Part shown: positions 56,980 through 64,000 of the stretch, one piece after another
Layout: each line of letters starts with the position of its first letter
Numbering within the stretch: the stretch's first letter is position 1
Assembly: GCA_014529385.2 (NCBI GenBank)
Contig: CM043943.1
Location: forward strand, 100,713,355 to 100,777,354
Reading direction: 5' to 3'
From: Adiantum capillus-veneris
Taxonomy: Eukaryota > Streptophyta > Polypodiopsida > Polypodiales > Pteridaceae
DNA: 64,000 nt
Notes under the pieces: model-generated
The model's database searches: none
Seen by the model: only the letters and a program-made list of their open reading frames with translations
Told to the model about the DNA's origin: nothing
Position numbers and translations under genes: made by a program

Positions 56980-57960
56980 TCAACCGATGCCCACTGGCTG
57001 GCTATGATCGTGTGCATCCGGCTGTCCTGCTCCTCTGTAAGTCCATACACCACCAGACGTACTGCACACGTACTGCAAGTATGTACGCAATACCTGCATA
57101 TCTCCCTCGTTCACTATGCCATCATCAATAAACAAACGACTGACAACCCCAACTGCAAATGCTCCCACTACAGCTGCGATATCCGGTCTCAATATCAGCA
57201 TCTCATACATGAGACCACCGAATGCTGATGCAATGCTAGCGGGCCCTGCTAGCTCTACGGAGCATGCATCAACATATATATCCCTGGCAATAGCATCTCT
57301 GACTGACAAGGCGTGTCAGCCACATGCATCTCCTGACTGTCCACAAAAGACGCATCAACCTGTCGTGCAACCTCAGAGCAAACCAACTGCTCTAGGTGTC
57401 TGCTAGAAGACATATCTTTCACAACTATATCCCCATGCTCACTGTCGAGCATAGAAAGGAATGACTGCATAATCGCTCACATCTTACCCTCCTTTGCAAT
57501 CATCCACTGCAAACATGACCACTCAATCTGTTGTGACTCACTAGAGCTCTCATGCTCTAACTCCGTATGCATAGACTCTTGCACAACGTCCTCCTATCGT
57601 GACTCACTAGAGCAAGACCGCTCTACCTTTCTACCTTGCATAGAATTATCTCGCACAACTGACTCTCTGCTTTGCTCAGTCACTAGCAAAGCATGCATGT
57701 CTGACTCTGTCACCTCTCTGTGCGACTGCTCAAGTCGTGCCCCAACTGTGTGCACAACGAGCTCACTACTCTGCACTCCATGCAAAGCATCCTGCAACCC
57801 ACAAGCAAAAGAGACTCGCCTGCTCTCTCGCTGTCTACCTGGCTGCATGATCACAGAGACAACACTGTCTCTCCCGTGATCCACATGCAATGGGTAACCT
57901 GTACCACTCCTGGCACCTCTCGCAATCACTAGCGAACCCAAATGCATCACAAAATCTCGC
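56980..57960 (-). pseudogene. Copia-3 pol remnant
   Basis: The minus-strand frame 57309-56980 contains a degraded piece of the RT-RNase H junction (SAFGGLMYEMLILRPDIAAVVGAF, recalling the Y-A-S-A-VGSLMYAM...TRPDIAFAV block of copia-1). Frames between 57255 and 57950 are Ser/His/Arg-rich and match no domain; they probably derive from the linker region. Most of integrase and all RT catalytic motifs are missing. Confidence 0.5.
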
Positions 57961-58107
57961 TCTCGTAGAGAAATCTGACATCCACTATCCCGTAACTATC
58001 TGACTGAGATCAAATCCCGTCTCAGATTTGGCACATAATGCACATGATGCAGGGTAAATCTCATACCACTGGGCAAGGAAAAACATACGTCTCGTGCACC
58101 CTCAATG

Positions 58108-58398
58108 TCATACAAAAAAACAATCAGCCATGTGCACACAACCAAGTCTCCCACTAGAAAACGTGCTAAACCACTCACGATGCGACATGACATGGAAAGT
58201 AGCATCTGAATCTAGTAACCAATGTGAAGACAATGTGCAATCCGATATGCAATCCGTAGACATAAGATTGTCTGAAGACAAGCTAGATGTAAATGTGACA
58301 TCGCCATCACAAGCATACTCAGTAACCACCGTACTGATCTCACTAGCATCTGTCATGCCCAAATTTTCATCACGCATCTGTCGCCTCCGTTGTCTCAA
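58108..58398 (-). pseudogene. Copia-3 protease fragment
   Basis: The minus-strand 96-codon frame contains HWLLDSDATFHVMSHREWF, the equivalent of DWIIDSGASLHVSPHKEWF in copia-1. The catalytic Asp-Ser-Gly is altered to Asp-Ser-Asp. The following frame to about 57996 keeps the usual VHYVPNLRRDLISV stretch. Confidence 0.75.
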
Positions 58399-58410
58399 AC
58401 GCCTGAAACA

Positions 58411-58869
58411 TCAACGCCTAATGTGCCCTCTATGTCCACAATGCCAACATGTCAAGTCTCTATGCCGTCGAGACTTGCGTGTGGGACCAATCTCTCCCAT
58501 GGACATAGAAGTGGGACTAGACTCCCCTATAGACATGGATGTCGCGTACATAGCATGTAAACTCTGCCATAAAGCATGAGTTGTAGTCTCCCTCGAGACC
58601 TGCCAGTCAACAGACTCAACGAGATGCAAACGAATCGTAGACATTGCTAGCTCATCAAGATCCTGCCAATCATCATCACGCATAGACTTGGGCTTCGCCG
58701 ATAAACCACGCAAGGGTTTATCCTGCCCCAAATCCACCAATGCAACAAGCATATGCTCCTTCCAAGCAACAAAATCTGCACCATCAAACTGTGTCAGACC
58801 ATAACGCCGGAAGTCAAATGAAAAATCAGCCATAATGCTCGCAAAAGAGCAACCAACAATGAGTAGCAA
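58411..58869 (-). pseudogene. Copia-3 gag (shortened)
   Basis: The minus-strand 152-codon frame starts MLLIVGCSFASIMADFSFDF; the second Met is the likelier start. It contains LTQFDGADFVAWKEHMLVAL and DDDWQDLDELAMSTIRLHL, matching the UBN2-type gag of copia-1. About 100 residues are missing before the zinc knuckle CWHCGHRGHIRR. A deletion derivative. Confidence 0.8.
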
Positions 58870-60307
58870 ATGTCAACCAAATCAGCCCTAAACTGGCTCG
58901 AATCGCATCAACAAAAGTCTGCAAATATGGCTGTTAAATATGGCTGCAAATCAGCCCCAAAATTCAGCTCTTAAACAACTGCATAAACAAGTCACAAACG
59001 TGTCCCAGATCAGCCTACAACTGAGTCATACATGGACACCTGCAAAGAGGAAACAATGGCTGAAAATTCAGCGCCCAAATAAACCCTCAAACCTGCCTGT
59101 AAACTTGTAAACTTGTAAACCTGTAGCTGAAACCTGCTGAAAAACCTCAAGACATTAGTGCTTGAATCCGGCTACCTAGCTCGTAGCCACACAAGCATAC
59201 ATCACAATACTCACTCCTGTGAGTGTGCCAAGATAACTGTACGCCTGTCAAACCGTGAGCGAATCACCAAGCCCACACTGTGCGGTATCGATGCATACAC
59301 ACGCACAAGAGCTCCCGCAATGTCAATACAAGCCTCGCATGCTCTAGTATCACACTGCAATCTGTGAGCTAATCACCAAGCCCACACTGTACGGTATCGA
59401 TGCATACACACGCACAAATCTCCCACCTAAAGAGAACACCGCACGCAAATGCCGAGTGCAACCTACAATCTCTACCTAGATCGCATAAATGATACGCATA
59501 AAAATCCTGGGAAAATTTTGCCAGAGTTCATCAGTAAAACGACCACAAAACCAGTAACCAAATTGACTGCACGCTCAAAACCATGAGCAACCAAAGCACA
59601 TCAAACCGCACTCCAAATGCATGCACCAATCTCCACACTTTGCATACATCATTGCAAACACCTGCAAATCTAGTACACAAATATCTGCTCTACCTGTGAC
59701 TGCCAAAAAACATGCTCGAGGCATACATTGCCGAACTCAAAATGCAATCACATTAGTCTCCCTAAGCATCAAACCACATAAGGCATACATCATATCCTCC
59801 CACCTGTGAGGAAACTTGCAGCAAATATCACTCTCACATCTGAGAGCAAGCCATGTGTGGAATCCTCGACACACAATAAACAACTGCTGTTGCAGAAAAT
59901 TCAGCGTTCAGAATTTTAAAATTCTGATATGACGAGCGCGTCTGGAGCATGCCAAAACTCCAAGGTAGACTCCTGGATCACATGTATCTGAGTCCGGGTG
60001 TGAAAGCTATGCCAAAAACCTCCGTTTCGGCCCAAAAACGTAGCATAAACTGCCAAAAGAGGACTGAAAAATGCAGCTCCTCAACCGTAACTCAAATGAA
60101 GTTTTTGATGGCTCGAATGGCTTCGAAAGGGGGGTAAAACGCCAAGACACCTGGTGGAAACGCTCTCGGAAAGCTGAATTTGCCAATGCCGAAGTCGAAA
60201 CCGTGTTTGCACTCTTGAAAGTGCGCGTGCGCGGACGTGATTTCGGGAATGAAAGTGGCTCTCCGCTGTCGTCGTGAATGTGCACGCACGCGCTCCCTCC
60301 GCACCTA
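58870..60307 (-). other. Copia-3 5' leader
   Basis: Untranslated leader related to the copia-1 leader; GGCTTCGAAAGGGGGGTAAAA and GTGGAAACGCTC-type blocks near 60118-60165 correspond to 25318-25370. A ~110-bp segment containing ACTGT(G/A)CGGTATCGATGCATA is repeated at about 59270 and 59385. Confidence 0.7.
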
Positions 60308-60320
60308 CGCTCTGATACCA
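60308..60320 (-). promoter_or_regulatory. Primer-binding site of copia-3, tRNA-Met type
   Basis: The minus strand reads TGGTATCAGAGCG two bases after the LTR end. Confidence 0.85.
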
Positions 60321-60322
60321 AT

Positions 60323-60512
60323 TGAAGGCGATCAGGGAGCACCACAGACGGAGAGTGAGAGAGAGAAGGAGACACAAGACACACAAATATGGGTGGGGAG
60401 ACTCAAAGAGTGAGTAGCCCCCTATACACTTATGCTATGTATAAGGTATACAAGTCAGTGGGCGCCCCGACTCTGGGCGACCGGGCAAGGCAGAGGCGCC
60501 TATATCCCAACA
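60323..60512 (-). repeat. 5' LTR of copia-3
   Basis: 190 bp, matching 56737-56900 except for a ~26-bp GC-rich segment (about 60465-60495) absent from the other copy. Confidence 0.9.
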
Positions 60513-61360
60513 ACTTCCACATGGGATGTATTGTCAGAGATGATGTATGTCTGTTGAGGGTTTGCTGGCTGTGAGTCACGCAGCAAACAACCGCCGTAGC
60601 GGTTACAACATACAGTGGGAAATTTGTGGATGTATGACTTTGTGGGAAGTCTATGTATTGTCAGATTTACTGCAGCCTTTGTTGAGGGTCGAGTGAGGTT
60701 TTATTGAGCTGGGGGATTCTCGAATGTTGAGATCCTTTCGGTGATACAGGTCTTGGAGCGATCCCTCGAGCACCCTTAGATAGGCAGCTAGGATGTATTG
60801 ACTGTGAGTTACACAGTTGGGATTGCATCTTTGCTTTACTGCCGTTGAGGCATTGTCGCAGTCTATGCTTATAGGACAGTGAGAGACAGTACAGGTGCAC
60901 GACAAGTTTACCCGCAGCTTATAGTGTCAGAGAGACAATGTTTTTTTGAGCTGTTTTTTGGTCCGTTTTTTTAGTATACCAGATCCATTTTACAAAGGAG
61001 ACTCTGCTGAAATTTATGCAGAATCTGAAGCTTTCTTGGTGTTGAGATGTCGAGCTCTACACCTTGAGCTGGCATCCACTACAGGTCTTGGCCGCTTACG
61101 GCATTTACTCACTGACGCGTTAGGTGACCGACACGGATGATCTCTGCCAGTGATTCTACAGCTGGACTACACTTATAGTGCCAGCTTAGTACGCTTCTAG
61201 CGAGTTCACACATAGTGACCGCATGTACATATGTGCTACTTTTCAGCTTTAGCACTTAGTCATTTTGTATTCTCTTTTCTGTGTGAAGAAGAAGAAGCTT
61301 TCCATCTCTGTGTGCTTTGTGCTTGTCTTGTGTAGCTCTCTTTCATCCTCATTCTTTACA

Positions 61361-61372
61361 TGGTATCAGAGC
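61361..61372 (+). promoter_or_regulatory. Primer-binding site of copia-5, tRNA-Met type
   Basis: TGGTATCAGAGC directly after the LTR-ending ACA. Confidence 0.9.
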
Positions 61373-61635
61373 CTGGTGCAGGCAAGAGAGGCTAAGAGAG
61401 CAAGAGCATCACAATCCCTTCGTTCGCAATCCATTTTAGGGGTTTTTCATCCAAGTTTCTGAACAGGTCTCCAAAGTGCAGTACACAGAGATTTATTGTA
61501 CAAGTACAGTGGTTGTATGTACGCTTGATTGTGGACACTCGTTGAGTGTAGGAAGCGTTACAGGTACCACGATAGCAGGTTCAGCAGATTTGCAGGTTTT
61601 TGCAGATTGCAGCTATTTTGTCTTAGTGCTTCAAG

Positions 61636-63340
61636 ATGTCTGATGGTTTCAGTCAGATTGTCACTGAGAATCTTGAGAAAAATAACTACCCTGCATGGAA
61701 GTTCAAAATAACTAATTTCCTAAAAGGAAAAGGTTATTGGGACTATGTTGAAGGAGACAATGAAAAGGAACCAGAGATTCCCGAGGCAAATGCTACAGCA
61801 GAACAAAGGAAAGCTTTGAGGGACTGGCAACAAGGCCAGAGCAAAGTGATGTATTTGCTTTCTATGAGCATCACAGATGGCATGATGGGCTATCTACATG
61901 ATGTTGAAACCCCCTCCATTGCATGGAGAAACTTAGGCAGAGTTTTCGAGGTGAACACCAAGGCTAGGAATCTTCAACTAAAGTCGGAGCTAAATCAGGT
62001 TAAGAGGAACAACCTCTCAATCAATGATTATGCCTCGAAGATCAAGAGTATCATTGAGGCTCTTGGATCTATTAAAGTCTCAGTGGAAGACGATGACATT
62101 GTCTGTGCATGCTTGGATGGTCTAGGAGATGAGTATGTACATTTTAGGTCTTCCATGAATACAAGAGATGACATCCCCGTGTTCCAAGATTTGATTTCTA
62201 TGCTTATTCTTGAGGAGAAGAACCTTGACACATCTTCTTCTCATGGTAGAAATAATTCTGAACAGGCCTTCTATTCTAACTCCAACAGAGGTAGAGGTAG
62301 AGGTCGTGGTTGAGGCCCAAGGGGTTGCAGGGGCCAATTTCTGGAAGGTCAATCAAATCAAAACAATATAGGTGGCAGGGGAAACCAGTCTCAAGGCAGG
62401 GGGAGTCAAAGAGGTCGTGGTGCAGGATCAAGCAGGCAGCAACATACTCCAGATAGCAGAGAATGTTGGACTTGTGGTGAAAGAGGTCAAATGTCACGTG
62501 ACTGTCCAAAGGGAAAAGCAAGTGGAAAGAGAGAACAGGGCAACTATGCATCTACTAGCAGAGATGCAGATGACAGCAAAAATAACGCATGTTTGTTATG
62601 CAGCATGTAGTGAATACAATGATTCAGGTGCCTCTAACAACATGACGTCTCGTGGAGAGCGGTTTAGAGATATGCACAAACCCGATGTGTCAGGCTATGT
62701 GCAGACAGGAGATGACACAGCTCACCCCATTGCTCATGTAGGGGACATACCTCTAAATACGAAGAGTGGGAAATCAAAGTACTTAGCAGATGCACTTCAT
62801 GTCCCAAACATTACAAAGAATCTTGTTTCTGCTGGAAAAATGGTTGAGCAGGGTTTGCAGGTTTGCTTCAATCCGAATGGCTGTTATGTAGAAGATTTCC
62901 AGAATGGCTGTAAGCTGATCACAGAGGGCAAATGTGTGGGCAGAATGTTTACGCTGAATGTAGACATGCCTGAGGTAAAAGCTGCATTATGTGCACAGGG
63001 CACAGGTGTTGTGGCAGATGTTGACATTTGGCACAAATGCATTGGCCATGTCAATGAGCAGAGATTGCGCAGCATGCAATCAAAACAGATTGTAAAAGGT
63101 TTGCCCAAATTCAAGGTGGATGGTATGCATAAAGTGTGTGCAGCATGCCAGTTTGGAAAACAGTCAAACGGCTCATTTCCACATGAGCGCAATGTATGTA
63201 AAAATCCACTTGAGGTGGTGCACACAGATGTTTGGGGTCCAACCGATACTGCAAGTATACATGGTTGCAGGTATTATGTCTCTTTCATCGATGACCATAC
63301 AAGGAAAGTATGGGTCTACTTCATGCGTTGTCAGGAGTTT
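61636..63340 (+). pseudogene. Copia-5 gag-pol, stop, frameshift and truncation
   Basis: Gag starts MSDGFSQIVTENLEKNNYP with a UBN2/DUF4219-type domain (NNYPAWKFKITNFLKGKGYW, LKSELNQVKRNNLSINDYAS). It reaches an Arg-Gly repeat, is cut by TGA at 62311, and continues in frame to zinc knuckle CWTCGERGQMSRDC (62464). Near 62600-62620 the frame shifts by one and resumes with the protease motif NDSGASNNMT, GAG-pre-integrase (IWHKCIGHVNEQRL, CAACQFGKQ) and the integrase start (VVHTDVWGP, FIDDHTRKVWVYFM). Homology ends at about 63335. Three lesions make it inactive. Confidence 0.88.
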
Positions 63341-63349
63341 TTTGGAGCA

Positions 63350-64000
63350 AGGGATTGCGCATATGTACATATACATGCATGGTGCATCAAATAAAGGATT
63401 GCCCATTTTCCTTAGCCAAGTGGTTATGTGGGGCCCACATGTGTACAGGTAGGACAGGGTGTACATAGTGCATCGATTTTCACTATTACCAGTACCACTC
63501 TGTTTTTCTACAATAATGAGGAGTTTATAGCGTGTGAAACTTCTCGAGGAAGCCATCCACGGGCCGACGACATGAGGTCAGCAGGTGCGTCAGATGGCAT
63601 TTAGTGGCGTCAGGAGGGCAAACGAGGTCAATATTTGCACGCAGATGAGGACGGACACAACGTGGGTGTTTTCTTGTGAGAGTTACGCAGAAAGTTCATC
63701 ATTAGGACCACTTTTTGGGGCCACTTCATGTGGTGGCGAGATGCATTATTGGAAAAAAGCTGAGTGCCAGGTATGCGGATGATGCAAAAAGGTGACAACT
63801 ATGCACTGCCAGGTCAGTTTTTGGCCTGTTCGGGGTCCGTTTGAGGTCATCTAAAAGGCCAAGGGTGCCCAAGTAATAAAGCTAAGTGTGGGAACTAGAA
63901 AAAGAGAGAGAAGACCAAAAAAAACGTGGAGAAGAGAGGAGGAATAGTCGCAGGTGTGTTTTTGCTCATTTTGGAGCCTGTTTTGGCCGTAAACTGCTCA
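63350..64000. other. Unidentified, no gene seen
   Basis: No coding similarity or repeat pairing was recognised. The 65-codon frame at 63585 has no motif. It may be the target into which the truncated copia-5 is joined. Confidence 0.35.

Larger units (their letters stand above)
56737..60512 (-). mobile_element. Copia-3: internally deleted copia, minus strand
   Basis: LTRs at 56737-56900 (3') and 60323-60512 (5') flank about 3.4 kb of interior. The target duplication ACTTC is exact at 56732-56736 and 60513-60517. The interior keeps a leader, gag with zinc knuckle, a protease fragment and a short C-terminal pol piece, but lacks integrase and most of reverse transcriptase. It inserted into the leader of copia-4, a related element. 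Confidence 0.9.
56074..61140 (+). mobile_element. Copia-4: 5' end of a copia split by copia-3
   Basis: A 192-bp LTR (56074-56265) and primer-binding site are followed by leader sequence 56280-56736. It resumes after copia-3 at 60513 and continues to about 61140. The resumed part matches the copia-1 leader in several blocks (for example GTGAGTCACGC beside the CCGCCG inverted repeat, and GCCGTTGAGGCATTG). No gag or pol of this copy is seen. The downstream end, where the copia-5 LTR starts, is approximate. Confidence 0.65.
61140..63350 (+). mobile_element. Copia-5: 5' portion, truncated in integrase
   Basis: An LTR ending TTCTTTACA at 61360 directly abuts a primer-binding site, followed by a leader, gag, zinc knuckle, protease and the first part of integrase, where recognisable sequence stops at about 63335. 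The LTR start is not fixed; 61140 is a guess. No 3' LTR lies in the window. Confidence 0.75.

Noticed and set aside
1-64000. tRNA, rRNA or organellar insertions
   Set aside because: No cloverleaf, conserved rRNA stretch or plastid/mitochondrial gene was recognised; the tRNA-like matches are retroelement primer-binding sites.

Overview
This is repeat-dense nuclear DNA of a land plant. No bacterial operons, rRNA or tRNA genes, or intact single-copy host genes are visible. Several plant LTR-retrotransposon families carry primer-binding sites matching initiator tRNA-Met, and two DNA transposons carry transposases of types I associate with non-seed plants. I favour a fern or other non-seed plant, but that is inference.

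Layout: 0.8-4.7, 15.5-20.1 and 25.7-29.5 kb are parts of one old DNA-transposon-like locus. A decayed plus-strand multi-exon gene with a captured HAD/FCP1-like phosphatase fragment converges on a minus-strand transposase (T1). Both genes contain about 2 kb of degenerate AGCTAT-type repeats that look like giant introns. The locus was split by a full Ty3/gypsy chromovirus (6746-15497, TSD GCTTT) and a full, apparently intact Ty1/copia (20143-25688, minus, TSD CTTTC). An inverted fragment of a Tat/Ogre-like LTR element lies at 4.86-6.7 kb. Next come a degenerate copia (29.9-33.6 kb), a possible LTR at 34.25 kb, a second broken transposase T2 (35.0-38.3 kb, minus) and a ~1.2 kb tandem repeat (38.3-39.5 kb).

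39.9-50.2 kb holds a Tat/Ogre-like Ty3/gypsy family arranged LTR / gag-only interior / LTR / second interior. The second interior carries four small accessory ORFs in two paralogous pairs (A1, A2, B1, B2) ahead of gag. This is the most novel-looking coding content in the window: A1 recurs in the inverted fragment at 4.9 kb and as a stub in the gag-only interior, and B1/B2 lack ATG starts but follow splice-acceptor-like tracts.

50.2-63.4 kb is a pile of copia elements. Copia-2 is nearly intact but shows pol / PPT / LTR / PBS order, suggesting a permuted or tandem insertion. Copia-4's leader is split by the internally deleted copia-3 (minus, TSD ACTTC). Copia-5 is truncated in its integrase. 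Most in-frame stops in the old polyproteins are one C-to-T or G-to-A transition from a sense codon, as expected of methylated, silenced DNA. Boundaries marked approximate were judged by eye.
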